In this document: in pieces, positions 25,170-34,197 of the stretch
How positions within the stretch are numbered: the stretch's first letter is position 1
Layout: each line of letters starts with the position of its first letter
Assembly: GCF_003149515.1 (NCBI RefSeq)
Contig: NZ_CP029145.1
Coordinates: forward strand, 4,464,001-4,528,000
From: Hymenobacter nivis
Lineage (GTDB): Bacteria; Bacteroidota; Bacteroidia; Cytophagales; Hymenobacteraceae
Direction: 5' to 3'
DNA length: 64,000 nt
Position numbers and translations under genes: made by a program
Notes under the pieces: model-generated
Database searches by the model: none
What the model saw: only the letters and a program-made list of their open reading frames with translations
Told to the model about the DNA's origin: nothing

Positions 25170-25320
25170 GCAGTTATCAGTTAGTAGTGAGCAGCGCGTG
25201 TGCGCTGGGCGCTGGTTATCAAGTAATAAGTGCTTGGGCTAATTGGCTGGTACGGCGCGTCTGGCTGATTTTCGTGGGCATTGTTATTAATTGTTCACTG
25301 CTAACTGTTAATTGCGTCTG
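25165..25320. repeat. Family E repeat overlapping a signal-peptide region
   Basis: AGTTATCAGTTAGTAGTGAG (about 25171) and the inverted counterpart TTCACTGCTAACTGTTAA (about 25293) flank about 100 bp. The right arm encodes part of the predicted signal peptide of the downstream barrel protein. Related motifs occur before nadE and after the glycosyltransferase at 60707. Confidence 0.55.
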
Positions 25321-27373
25321 CGCCCAGGACTACCCGCGCCGCCCGCCCGATCTCGACCGGCTGACGCAGGAGCTGTTCGCCGAAATCCAGAGCGACCAAG
25401 TGCCGGTGGAGGATATCTACGAAACGCTGCTCAACTACTACCAGGCCCCGCTCAACCTCAACGCCGCCGGCCGCGAAGACCTACGAGCCTTGCTGCTGCT
25501 TTCCGAAACGCAGATTACCAACCTGCTGCGCCACCGCGAAGCCAACGGCTTGCTGCTGAGCGTGTACGAGTTGCAAAGCATTGAGAGGTTTGATTTGCGC
25601 ACTATTGGCCGCATCCTGCCGTTTGTGGCGGTGGCCGGGGGCGACGGGCGCGCCGCCCGGGGCCCCCTGTGGCAGCGCATCCTGCACGAAGACAACAACT
25701 ACGCGCTGCTGCGCTACGAGCGGGTGCTGCAAGCCCGCCAGGGCTACACCCCCGCCACGCTCTACCAGGGGCGGCCCACACTGCGCTACCTCGGGGGGCC
25801 CGACAAGCTGGCCCTGCGCTACCGGGCCAGCCACAGCCAGGATTTCAGCGTCGGGTTTTCGCTCGAAAAAGACGCCGGCGAGCCCTGGGCCTGGCAGCCG
25901 GGCCAGGGCCGGTTGGGGTTCGATTACTTCTCGGCCCACCTGGTGCTGCAAGCGCGCGGCCGCTGGAAAACTATCGCCCTGGGCGACTACCAGCTGCAAT
26001 TCGGGCAGGGGCTGCTGCTCTCGTCGGGCTTCGCGGTGGGCAAAGGGGCGGAGGTGATTACCACCGTGCGGCGCTCGTCGGTGGGCGTGCGGCCCTACGC
26101 GGGGCTGCTGGAGAATTCGTTTTTCCGGGGCGGGGCCGCTACCTACCAGCTGGGACCCCGGTGGGACGCCACGGCTTTCGCCTCGCACCGCAACGCCGAT
26201 GCTAACCTGCGCCAAACCCAGGATTCGCTGGCCGCCTACGACGAGTTTAGCTCGGGTTTGATTTACACCGGTCTGCACCGCACGGCCACCGAGCTGGCCA
26301 ACCGCCACCGCCTGGCCGAAACCGTAGGCGGCGGCCACCTCGGCTACGCCACCGCCAACGGCGACCTGGCCGTGGGCCTCATCGCCGTGGGCACGCACTA
26401 CGGCACGGCTCTGCTCAAGCGGCCCGAAACCTATAATCTGTTCGAGTTCAGCGGGAAGAACAACCTGGCCCTGGGCCTGCACTATAGCTACGTGTGGCGC
26501 AACCTGCTGCTGTTTGGCGAAACGGCGCGCACCACCGGCGGGGCCCTGGGCACCGTGAACGGCCTGCTCGCCAGCCTGGGCTCAGCCGTAGACGCGGCCG
26601 TGCTGCTGCGTCATTACCCCGCTGATTTCCACTCGCTCTACGGCAACGCGTTTGGCGAGAACTACCGTAACATCAACGAGAGCGGCGTGTACTTCGGGCT
26701 GAAAATCCGGCCCGCGCCGCGCTGGGAAGTCGCCACGTACTACGACCAGTTCAGCTTTCCGTGGCTGCGCTACCGCGTGGGGGCCCCCAGCCGCGGCCAC
26801 GACGCGCTGCTGCGCCTGGCCTACACGCCCAGCAAAACCACCATTCTCTCGGCCCAGCTTCGCCAGCGCCTCAAGCCCCGCGACTTGCCCACGAGCCCCG
26901 ATTTCCCGGTGCCGCTGCCCGGCAATTACTTACAGCAAAGCCTGTTGCTGTACTACGATGCGGCCCTGAGCCCGGCCCTGGAAGTGCGCACCCGCCTGCA
27001 AGCCTCGCGCCTGCGCCTCGACGACGACCAGGCCTGGCGGACCGGCTACGTGCTGGCCCAGGACGTGGCCTACCGCTTCGGCCGGGCCCTGAAACTGACG
27101 GCCCGCTACGCCGTGTTCGACGCCGATAACTACGACGTGCGCCAGTACGTGTACGAGTCGGACGTGTGGTTGGCCGTTTCAGTACCAGCCCTCTATGGGC
27201 AGGGTACGCGGGCCTACGCGCTGGCCGAAATCCGCCTGGGCAAGCCCCTTACGCTGTGGCTGCGCTACGCCGAAACCCGCTACCGCCACCAAGCCACCGT
27301 CGGCACCGGCCTGGAAGCCATCGAGGGCGCAGTGCGCGGCGAAGTGAAGGCGCAGCTGCGGTACAAGTTTTAG
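25166..27373 (+). CDS. Helix-hairpin-helix outer-membrane protein
   Basis: A large envelope protein. After a signal-like region ending VNCVCAQ, residues about 50-150 (LNLNAAGREDLRALLLLSET, QITNLLRHREANGLLLSVYE and LQSIERFDLRTI) form ComEA-type helix-hairpin-helix repeats. The remaining 550 residues alternate polar and hydrophobic strands with aromatic girdles and end in LRYKF, as in outer-membrane barrels. This HhH-plus-barrel architecture is common in Bacteroidota but uncharacterised. GTG 25166 overlaps the upstream stop, but a family E repeat covers the 5' end, and GTG 25274 (MGIVINCSLLTVNC) is an alternative start. An IS1182-like element begins 27 bases beyond the stop. Confidence 0.75.
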   Translation: MSSYQLVVSSACALGAGYQVISAWANWLVRRVWLIFVGIVINCSLLTVNCVCAQDYPRRPPDLDRLTQELFAEIQSDQVPVEDIYETLLNYYQAPLNLNAAGREDLRALLLLSETQITNLLRHREANGLLLSVYELQSIERFDLRTIGRILPFVAVAGGDGRAARGPLWQRILHEDNNYALLRYERVLQARQGYTPATLYQGRPTLRYLGGPDKLALRYRASHSQDFSVGFSLEKDAGEPWAWQPGQGRLGFDYFSAHLVLQARGRWKTIALGDYQLQFGQGLLLSSGFAVGKGAEVITTVRRSSVGVRPYAGLLENSFFRGGAATYQLGPRWDATAFASHRNADANLRQTQDSLAAYDEFSSGLIYTGLHRTATELANRHRLAETVGGGHLGYATANGDLAVGLIAVGTHYGTALLKRPETYNLFEFSGKNNLALGLHYSYVWRNLLLFGETARTTGGALGTVNGLLASLGSAVDAAVLLRHYPADFHSLYGNAFGENYRNINESGVYFGLKIRPAPRWEVATYYDQFSFPWLRYRVGAPSRGHDALLRLAYTPSKTTILSAQLRQRLKPRDLPTSPDFPVPLPGNYLQQSLLLYYDAALSPALEVRTRLQASRLRLDDDQAWRTGYVLAQDVAYRFGRALKLTARYAVFDADNYDVRQYVYESDVWLAVSVPALYGQGTRAYALAEIRLGKPLTLWLRYAETRYRHQATVGTGLEAIEGAVRGEVKAQLRYKF

Positions 27374-27400
27374 TGGGATATAGAATGAACCAACTAATTT

Positions 27401-29070
27401 TTTTACATACTGTAAACGACCGTGGCTGTTGCAGAACGCGTATCCGGGATGGGCCGTATTTCATAGCAGGAGCATGCAAGGCAAGAAGCAGTATCTCGAT
27501 AAATAGGTGGCCCGCTTTCGGCTCTCCGAACGGGTTCCGCCGCACAACCTCTACCGACGGCTGGCCGAAGTGGTGGATTGGACCTTTCTCTACGACGAAA
27601 CCCGAGCCCTTTACAGCCACACGGGCCAGCCCTCGCTCGACCCAGTGGTCTTCTTCAAGCTCCTGCTGGTGGGCCGGCTGGAAAACCTGGTCAGCGACCG
27701 GCGCTTGGTCGAGCACTGCGCCCTGCGGCTGGATGCCCTGCTTTTTCTGGGTTACGAAGTAGACGAAGAGTTACCGTGGCACTCGACGGTGAGCCGGACC
27801 CGCCAGCTCTTTCCCGCAACGGTCTTCGAACGCTTATTTGACCACGTGTTCGGCCAGTGTGTGGCCCAGGGGCTGGTAGCCGGTGACCGGCAAGCCGTGG
27901 ACTCGGCCCCGGTCAAAGCCAATGCGTCGTTGGAAAGTGTGCTGGAGAAGCAACCGCTGGAGGCCTTTGCCTCCCCGCTCACCGTCGCTGGCCAATCCCG
28001 CACCATGCCCGTGCTGCCGCACCCGGCCGCGGTGCTTTCGGCCCCGGCCCATCAGTTGCGCCGAGAGGCCGCGCGACAAGCCAAGCGCCAGACCGAACCG
28101 GGAGCCTTAGGTGCACCGCACGAAAAGGCTCGTTTGGTGAGCAATAAAACGCATTACAGCCCGACCGACCCGGATGCGCGCATTTGGGTCAAGCCTGGCA
28201 AAGTGCGGGCTCTGAACTACCTCTGTAGCTCGTCCGTCGATACGGCTCAAGGCGTCATCAGCCACGTGCAAGCGGATTTAGCCGACCAGTCGCGACAGTT
28301 TGCATTTGCCCCGATTGCTGACCGGTTTGCAACAGCGCTTGCGCACGCACCAACTTTCCCTACGCGACTTGCTGGCCGACGCCGGCTACGCCAACGGCCC
28401 GAACTACGCCTTGTTAGAAGCCCAGGGCGTGACGGCCTGGATTCCGGTCTTCGGTCACTACAAACCCGAAGTCGCGGGCTTTGTCTACGACCAGGGTGCC
28501 GACCAGTACACCTGCCCGGCGGGTAAGCCGCTGCCCTTCCAGAAATACGCCACGAATCAGGACGGTGGGTGGCATAAGCTGTATTTGGCCGCCTACCGCG
28601 ATTGCCAGCAATGCCCCTTAAAGGCCACCTGCATCCCCAAATCCCAGTGCAAAAAAATCGCCAAAACGATTTACGACGCGGCCTATCGCCGGGCCTGGCA
28701 ACGCCAGCAGACGCGCCGGGGCCAGCGCCTACGGCGCGTCCGGCAAAGCACGGTGGAACCCGTGTTTGGCAATCTGATTCACCACTACGGTCTGCGCCGG
28801 ATGAACGTGCGCGGCTTAGCCGGGGCCCACAAGACCATGCTACTCACGTCCGTCGCTTTTAATCTTAAGAAACTGCTCCGTTATCGGCACCAGCTCCACC
28901 AGAGTGCCGTTATCGCCTTGCCCCGGCCCCTGGCAGCTGCGGATACACGCTTTTGCCTGCGTAGCCGCTGGGCTAGGAAGCAGAACCTGCCTTTACGCAA
29001 GTAGCCGTCCAGAAGTGGTGCTACCCGAATGGAGTTCTGCAACAGCCACGACCGTTCACAACATGTAAAA
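27401..29070 (+). mobile_element. IS1182-family insertion sequence, inactivated
   Basis: About 1670 bp bounded by 37-bp inverted repeats (27401-27437 and 29034-29070) that match at 32 positions, the inner CGTGGCTGTTGCAGAAC being identical. It carries one transposase gene, broken by a stop and a frameshift. No clear target duplication is visible at the ends. Confidence 0.85.
27474..29004 (+). pseudogene. IS1182-family transposase, broken
   Basis: From ATG 27474 the frame gives MQGKKQYLDK, then TAG (27504), then continues in the same frame as VARFRLSERVPPHNLYRRLA, the usual N terminus of IS1182 transposases. Catalytic-domain blocks follow: GQPSLDPVVFFKLLLVGRLE, DRQAVDSAPVKANAS and ARLVSNKTHYSPTDPDARI. 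Around 28290-28300 an extra base shifts the frame; the rest reads LHLPRLLTGLQQRLRTH, then DAGYANGPNYALLE, CPLKATC and VEPVFGNLIHHYGLRR. The stop and the frameshift together mean that no full-length enzyme is made unless a GTG restart (27507) and frameshifting both occur. The element is recent enough to keep both ends. Confidence 0.88.
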
Positions 29071-29114
29071 GGAGAGAGTAGCACAGGTGATAATATCCTG
29101 GACGACTTAAATAA

Positions 29115-29717
29115 TTACTTTTTTGCCTCTGCGATAGGCAAGGCGGAAAAGTGTAGGGCACGGGCGGTCCGAAGTAACATGGCGCGAATGGAGGGAAGGC
29201 TTTCCCCGTTCAGTTTTGCTGAGCCGAGCCCCATGATAAAGTCTCCTTGCATAAACGTTAAAAACACCTGCTGCTTTGTCTGTCCCGGCGTTTCGGTGGG
29301 AACGGCGTAGCCCCACCAGGTGCCCACTTGCGAGGGACTCACCTGCACCGCGTCAATTCGGGGCGTAAGAGGAATTCCCATTGCCTGACTGGCGAAAGCT
29401 GCCTCGGCGGTGATGTACGCCCGTAAAGTTGCTGCAGCGGTACTTTTGCGATAGGGAGCCGCTTTAACGGCAATAAGCTGCAGCATCAGGTCATCGACAA
29501 AAAAGACCGTGGGGCGTTCGGTGGCGGTGGCGTACGCACGGCCAAAATTGAGTTGGAAGTTCAACCCCATGCCTTTGTAGTCATTAAAGACGGCGGCACT
29601 ACCGGTGGAGGTGTGCAAGATGCCGCCTTCCCGCACCCGGACAAACGACGTTGCTTGGCTCCAACCGGTCTGGGTGAGGCCAAGCAGGAGGTTAGTGGCC
29701 AGGAAAAACAGGCGCAT
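29115..29717 (-). CDS. Exported hypothetical protein
   Basis: 200 residues with a signal peptide (MRLFFLATNLLLGLTQTGWS ending before QAT). The mature part shows SFVRVREGGILHTSTGSAAV, GLNFQLNFGRAYATA and a C-terminal FLTFMQGDFIMGLGSAKLNG; no known domain is recognised. The start ATG 29717 is chosen to give the signal peptide; an in-frame GTG at 29747 is less likely. It lies between two damaged insertion sequences, with somewhat lower GC than the core genes, so it may be acquired. A CTTTCAC-AC-GTGAAAG palindrome 60-80 bases upstream is a possible operator. Confidence 0.65.
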   Translation of the reverse strand: MRLFFLATNLLLGLTQTGWSQATSFVRVREGGILHTSTGSAAVFNDYKGMGLNFQLNFGRAYATATERPTVFFVDDLMLQLIAVKAAPYRKSTAAATLRAYITAEAAFASQAMGIPLTPRIDAVQVSPSQVGTWWGYAVPTETPGQTKQQVFLTFMQGDFIMGLGSAKLNGESLPSIRAMLLRTARALHFSALPIAEAKK

Positions 29718-30173
29718 CAGGGAAGGCGTAAATAAACAGGGAACCATCTAATCAATAAAAAAGGAAAGGGGGAGGGATGCTTTCACACGTGAAAGATACG
29801 AGCTGGCTGAATCCTCTCTCGCAGCAGTGATTGAGAAAATTATGCGGTGGCCCCCAGTAGTATCCTGCTCCTAAAGTACCACACGGGCAGCACCCCACGT
29901 CGGACAGCCAAAACCACCACTATTCCGAGGCGGCGCTTATAACTAATGTTATCCTATGTTCACGCACCTGCGGTAATTTGGATGAATAAGAAGGAAAAGG
30001 ATGGAATAAGATTCCCATGTTATGGGGCGTTTGAGCCCGTTTTACATGACAATCCCCATTCTTTTCTAGGGCCACTTTGAACAGTTCCATGAGGCCTGAG
30101 AGCCTGTATCAGGATAGCTAAAGATTCCCTGGAAGTCCTTTTTACGCGTTTTCTCCTTTTCACCTTACCCCCT
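29718..30173. other. Intergenic stretch; putative left end of an IS110-family element
   Basis: No gene seen. 29780-29795 holds the CTTTCAC-AC-GTGAAAG palindrome. The last 180 bases before the IS110-type start codon at 30174 contain small hairpins (AGGC-CTGA-GAGCCT, CCTG-TAT-CAGG); in IS110-group elements the non-coding end next to the transposase start encodes the guide (bridge) RNA, so this is the place to look. The element boundary was not found. Confidence 0.4.
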
Positions 30174-31154
30174 ATGGATTCTACCCTACCCCTACCAGTC
30201 GTTGGCATCGACGTGAGCAGAGCCACGCTCGCCGTCTGTTACCAGGTCAATGAGCAGGCTAAGCACTTAGAAGTCAGCAATAACAAGGCCGTATTTCAGG
30301 AATTAGCCAAGGCTTGTGGGGCGCACTGCCAGTTTGTGATGTAAGCGACCGGTACTTATAACCTGGCCCTGGCCTATTACCTGCATGAGCAGGGAGGACA
30401 GGTGTCAGTACTCAATCCACTGGTTATTAAGCGCTTCATTCAGATGCATTTAAGCAAGGGCAAAAGTGACCGCAAAGATGCCCAGTGGCTTTTGCGTTAC
30501 GGTCAGCAACAAGTGTTGAAAATCTGGCAACCGGCCGAGACAGTGCTGGTCGAGTGTCGGCAGCTTGAACAGGTGAACGAGCAGCTAATCAAGCAGAAAA
30601 CCATGCTTAGTAATTCGTTGGAAGCCTTACAGCAGCAACCTATTGTGAGCAAACTCGCCTTGAAACGCCTCCAGCAGTTGCGCAAGACTTTAACCCAGCA
30701 AGTAGCCGCGGTTGAAGCCGAACTATTGATCCTGTTGGAACAGCGTTTTGCCGCGGAAATGACGCTGCTGTGCTCCATTCGAGGTATCGGCCGCAAGACC
30801 GCCGGCATGTTGCTACTCTTTGCCGACGGCTTTACGCGCTTGGATAATTACAGGCAATTAATTGCGATGGCTGGCTTGTCGCCCCGCGAGCATACCTCCG
30901 GTACCAGCATCCGGGGTAGGGTGCGTATTACGAAAATGGGTGGCGGCTTGATTCGGGGCAAACTCTTCATGTGTAGCTTCTCGGCTAAAAGGTCAAATGC
31001 AGCCTGTTCCGCCCTCTTTGACCACCTCGTAGCTAAGGGCAAGAACAAGAAATTAGCGCTCATTGCCGTGTGCAACAAGCTTTTGAAACAGGCCTTTGCC
31101 ATCATCAAATCAGGCGTTCCTTATCAAGCTGATTTCATCAGCTCTCTCACTTAA
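30174..31154 (+). pseudogene. IS110-family transposase with a stop at the catalytic Glu
   Basis: A single frame of 326 codons from ATG 30174: LPLPVVGIDVSRATLAVCYQ (RuvC-like first Asp), then HCQFVM-TAA-ATGTYNLALAYYL. In this family the position after VM is the glutamate of the DEDD site (VMEATGTY), and a single change GAA to TAA at 30342 explains the stop. The frame continues with SKGKSDRKDAQWLLRYGQQQ (third acidic motif), SIRGIGRKTAGMLLLFADGF and MAGLSPREHTSGTSIRGRVR of the C-terminal transposase_20 domain. Without readthrough it is inactive. The rest of the frame is undamaged, so the loss is recent. Confidence 0.9.
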
Positions 31155-31523
31155 AGCTCGGCCATTCAACACAGTTCATGTAAAGAGACAATTCCCAGAT
31201 GACAGCGGGAGTAGTTGCACTTCCCCACTGCCCCTAAAATCTTGTTTGCCCAGACCCGGGAAAGCACCTGGTGGCGAGTCTGCGAAACTCATCCCTTCGG
31301 CGAGTCTCGTAAACTTTGAATCGTAGACGAGTTTCTTAAACTCCTCCAGCCCTGCAGTGGCCCATCGGCACCTGGTGCCGGGCAGCTGCGAGGGGTTTAC
31401 CCAAAGGAGGAATTAGCCTAGACGGCGTACATTTCGGCCTGCTTTGTCATGGCATCACACAGCAAGAACCTTCCACTAAACAGGCCCAGTAATTAATTTT
31501 CTAACCTCACCCCACGTACTACT
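31155..31523. other. Intergenic stretch with three related short repeats
   Basis: No gene seen. Between 31271 and 31341 three imperfect direct copies of GAGT(C/T)T-N3-AAACT follow one another (GCGAGTCTGCGAAACTC, GCGAGTCTCGTAAACTT, ACGAGTTTCTTAAACTC). The first part may include the right end of the IS110-type element. Confidence 0.4.
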
Positions 31524-31670
31524 ATGAAGTTATCCTTCTTGCAAAAGCTCCTATTTGCCTTACCTGGGTTCGGGCTTTTATTCGTGGACAAAAACATCGC
31601 GTTTGTTTATCTAATCGTTCTTTTTTCAATCTTGACTTTTTTGGAATACGGTCCGTGGAAAGCCAAATAA
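31524..31670 (+). CDS. Small hydrophobic protein, 48 residues
   Basis: ATG 31524 opens MKLSFLQKLLFALPGFGLLF, then VDKNIAFVYLIVLFSILTFL and a short EYGPWKAK tail before TAA at 31668. Two hydrophobic stretches suggest a small inner-membrane protein with both ends facing the same side. AT-rich codon use differs from the surrounding genome, as expected for accessory DNA. No family recognised; it may be the last piece of a larger acquired operon. Confidence 0.5.
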   Translation: MKLSFLQKLLFALPGFGLLFVDKNIAFVYLIVLFSILTFLEYGPWKAK

Positions 31671-31687
31671 AGAAGAAGCGGCTACTC

Positions 31688-32119
31688 TCAAAAGGTTAAG
31701 TCCTGTTCAAGAAAACGGTGATTTAAACAGCCAGCATATTTTCGGGACTTCACGCCGTTCGCCGCTTTTCTCCACGTTTTCTCGGCCATCTCGTGAACTC
31801 TTGGGATTGTTGGTAAAGAGCTAGGTAATGGGCTACCGCTTGGTGATGAGGTACTCCTTGGACCTCCTACAGCCCGTGCTCCAATAGGCAAGGTGTCCAA
31901 TCCTGCCTTGTTAGCGTCGGTGAGGTCGACGGCGAAGGTATCCGTGGACGGAGCGCCTGTGTGGCCGGCCGGTGCAGCAACGGGCGCCTCCCGGCGAACG
32001 AGGGGTTCGGCCCCCGGTACTCGGCGAATGGACACCTCGATTTCGAGCCGTTCGTGGGCGCTGTCAAGGCCCGCCACCCGGGTGACGACGTGCGCAATGG
32101 TGTGGGCTTCGGTTTGCAT
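31688..32119 (-). CDS. Uncertain open frame beside a MITE-like element
   Basis: 143 codons on the minus strand beginning MQTEAHTIAHVVTRVAGLDS three bases from the MITE-like element. The composition (many Pro, Ser, Thr, Arg) and lack of recognisable domain make it doubtful; the overlapping frames are equally open. It may be a gene remnant cut by the element, or no gene at all. Confidence 0.2.
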   Translation of the reverse strand: MQTEAHTIAHVVTRVAGLDSAHERLEIEVSIRRVPGAEPLVRREAPVAAPAGHTGAPSTDTFAVDLTDANKAGLDTLPIGARAVGGPRSTSSPSGSPLPSSLPTIPRVHEMAEKTWRKAANGVKSRKYAGCLNHRFLEQDLTF

Positions 32120-32121
32120 GT

Positions 32122-32330
32122 AGGGGTTGCGTTAGTAATCGGACCAAGAATTATGATAAGCAGATAAATGCCAGATAATCAATATGCTTACTTGGATGAT
32201 GGAACGCTGGCTTTCTGTTATTAGACCCGTTAGAAGAAGGGAAAATGTGCCAAAATCTATTGCAAACAGACATTTTGTAGCCGCCGATTTGCTTAGCGTA
32301 ATTCTTGGTCCGATTACTAATGCAACCCCT
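32122..32330. mobile_element. MITE-like element with 44-bp terminal inverted repeats
   Basis: 209 bp flanked by arms 32122-32165 and 32287-32330 that match as inverted repeats at about 40 of 44 positions; the ends read AGGGGTTGCGTTAGTAATCG and its complement. The 120-bp interior is AT-rich and codes for nothing convincing. No target duplication was recognised. The form is that of a non-autonomous transposon. Confidence 0.75.
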
Positions 32331-32384
32331 TTCTGCGGGGGTGGGGCCACGTGGTGGGCCTGGCTCTGGGACCAGTAGCCGCCG

Positions 32385-33110
32385 CTAGTGCCGGAGCCGG
32401 TGCCACAGCCGGCGCAGCTCGCCCAGGTAGCGCGATGATACCAGGTACAATGTTCCTACCCAGGCGCCGGTTGCCAGCCAACCCGCCAGCACATCGGACG
32501 GGTAGTGCGCGGCCAGGTACAAGCGCGCCCACGACACGCCCAGCGCAAACAACAGCCCCGCCCCCCAGGCCAACCAGCGCCAGCGCGTATGCCAGCACAC
32601 AATGCCCAGCGTGCTGGCCAGCGCCACCGAGGCCATCGTGTGGCCGCTGGGAAAGCTCGGGTCGGGCAGCTGCTGCGCGGTTTCGTGGCATATCCGGTGG
32701 TAAAAGTCGGGCCGCAGGCGGTCGAAGTGATACTTGGCCAGCAGGTTGAACACCATTGTGCCGCCTACCGCGCCCACCGAAAACAGCAGCGCCCGGTAGC
32801 GCCGCCGCCGTACCAGTTGCCCCGTGCCCAGGGCCGCCAGGGCGTACACGCTCAGCCACACCGGGCCCCCCAGCGCACTCAGCTGGTCGGCCAGGGCGCA
32901 GCGGGTTGCGCCCTCGTGCTGGTGCAAAAAGGTGAGAATAGGCCGGTCGAAGGGAAAGCCGTGATCGGGTTGAAGCTGGTCCTCGCGCAGCTCGTGAGCC
33001 ACTTCCACAAATAGGCCCCCCGATCCTACAACCACCGCCAGTAGCACTCCGAGCAGGAGGTAGCGGCGGCCCAGCCGCCGCACGGTGGCCAAAAAAACAG
33101 GGGCGGCCAT
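32385..33110 (-). CDS. PAP2-family membrane phosphatase
   Basis: 241 residues of the type 2 phosphatidic acid phosphatase family, integral to the inner membrane with about six segments. The three catalytic motifs are visible: K-x6-R around KYHFDRLRPDF, the central PSGH in FPSGHTMASVALAST, and SWARLYLAAHYPSDVLAG with the final R...H...D. An N-terminal segment (RYLLLGVLLAVVVGSGGLFV) precedes an exported loop. Likely substrates are phosphatidic acid, phosphatidylglycerophosphate or undecaprenyl pyrophosphate; sequence alone does not decide. Start ATG 33110. It stands alone downstream of the MITE. Confidence 0.92.
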   Translation of the reverse strand: MAAPVFLATVRRLGRRYLLLGVLLAVVVGSGGLFVEVAHELREDQLQPDHGFPFDRPILTFLHQHEGATRCALADQLSALGGPVWLSVYALAALGTGQLVRRRRYRALLFSVGAVGGTMVFNLLAKYHFDRLRPDFYHRICHETAQQLPDPSFPSGHTMASVALASTLGIVCWHTRWRWLAWGAGLLFALGVSWARLYLAAHYPSDVLAGWLATGAWVGTLYLVSSRYLGELRRLWHRLRH

Positions 33111-33543
33111 CCTAATTGCTAGAGCTTATGCGTGTTGCTTGGTGCGTTTCACGGGGCGCAAGATAAGCGCGGCATCGATTACGAATGCGCAGGTTGCGCA
33201 GGCCACAGGCCGCGCCCACTCGCCGCGCAAGCGCGAGGTATAGCCAGCCCGCGCAGGTGGCTTGGCCCCGCCGTGAGTGAGCGCGCCAACTACGCGTAAA
33301 GTGCTGAACAATTAGTTGTGTAGTTTTTGTGAAAACGTCGGTTTCCGCGCCGAATTCCTAGCCAGTTGGGCAGTTTCCTGCTGGCACAGCCATCGTTTTC
33401 CAGCGCCCGTTGGGGGTAGCCAAAGCCACTATTCCGGGGGATAAAAGCTGTGCGAATTACCGTCTGTGCCCTTTCCTCGTCCAAGCCACAGGCGCGAAAA
33501 TGCAATTAACCGCTTTTGCCGAAATTAGCTTCATATTTACTTC
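33111..33543. other. Intergenic stretch without recognised features
   Basis: 433 bases between divergent genes. GC-rich near the PAP2 gene and AT-richer near 33300-33330 and 33500-33543, where the promoter of the next gene should lie. No repeat family or structured element was recognised. Confidence 0.5.
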
Positions 33544-33912
33544 ATGAAAAAGATTTCCCTCTTTCTGGCCCTCGGGCTGGCTGCCGCTGGTTCGTGGGCC
33601 TTTTATCCTAAGACGACGGCCGCGCCGCGGGGCTACCTGATGCTGATTGGCAGCGGGCGCCCCGGCACCGAGTCGTCGGTGCCGGAGCTGACGACCATTC
33701 AGCCCGATGGGCAGCGCCAGGTACAGCTCCTGCCCGCCGTCAAATCGAGTTCGGAGCGCAGCTCTACCGATGCCGCTGTGGGGCTGCACCGCGCCGAGCT
33801 GCTCAGGCTCAATGCCCTCTACGCCCAGGGTTGGCGGCTGGTGAGTACCGCCCAAAGCACGGTGGGCACGGGGGCCACCACTGAAACCATTTACCTGCTG
33901 GAAAGAAAATAA
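33544..33912 (+). CDS. Exported hypothetical protein, 122 residues
   Basis: Signal peptide MKKISLFLALGLAAAGSWAF followed by a mature domain of about 100 residues: GYLMLIGSGRPGTESSVPEL, HRAELLRLNALYAQGWRLVS and TTETIYLLERK. NALYAQGWRLVS-type segments resemble the DUF4177-like fold (a short protein describing a gain of signal over a core helix), but this is only a resemblance. No catalytic motif. Start ATG 33544. Flanked by non-coding DNA on both sides, so monocistronic. Likely periplasmic or outer-membrane associated. Confidence 0.65.
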   Translation: MKKISLFLALGLAAAGSWAFYPKTTAAPRGYLMLIGSGRPGTESSVPELTTIQPDGQRQVQLLPAVKSSSERSSTDAAVGLHRAELLRLNALYAQGWRLVSTAQSTVGTGATTETIYLLERK

Positions 33913-34061
33913 GCCGTCCTCCCGCACCAGCTGCGGGGGCCCAAAGCACGGTTGATGCCCTGGCGCTCGGGCCCTGCTGGCACAACGGGCAAGGGCAGAA
34001 TTCGTAAAACACGCCCTGGCCCCAGTGAAATTTTATGAAATTAATCCGTGAAAGCCCTGGC

Positions 34062-34197
34062 TATACTGCTCACGAAGTAGAATGCGAAAACGAAGTAGGG
34101 TGCGGGGCTTGTCCCCGCCCATCGTTGAACGGTTCGGTTGGCTTTCGTTCAACGATGGGCGGGGACAAGCCCCGCACCCTACTTCGTGACGAGTATA
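34062..34197. repeat. 136-bp MITE-like palindromic element (family B), copy 1
   Basis: Terminal repeats TATACTGCTCACGAAGTAG / CTACTTCGTGACGAGTATA enclose perfect 41-bp arms (34090-34130 and 34147-34187, core GGGTGCGGGGCTTGTCCCC). A nearly identical copy lies at 35604-35739 in the opposite orientation, and a diverged one at 1052-1194. Flanks 33913-34061 and 34198-34560 hold no recognised gene. Confidence 0.85.

Noticed and set aside
28300..29004. Second transposase gene inside the IS1182 element
   Set aside because: It is the other half of the same transposase after a frameshift; IS1182 family enzymes are single proteins of about 500 residues.
27401..31154. Composite transposon made of the IS1182 and IS110 elements
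   Set aside because: The two belong to different families, have no matching outer ends and enclose only one small gene.
31688..32119. Defence or regulatory gene next to the MITE
   Set aside because: No domain recognisable, all frames open, odd composition; kept only as a very low-confidence entry.
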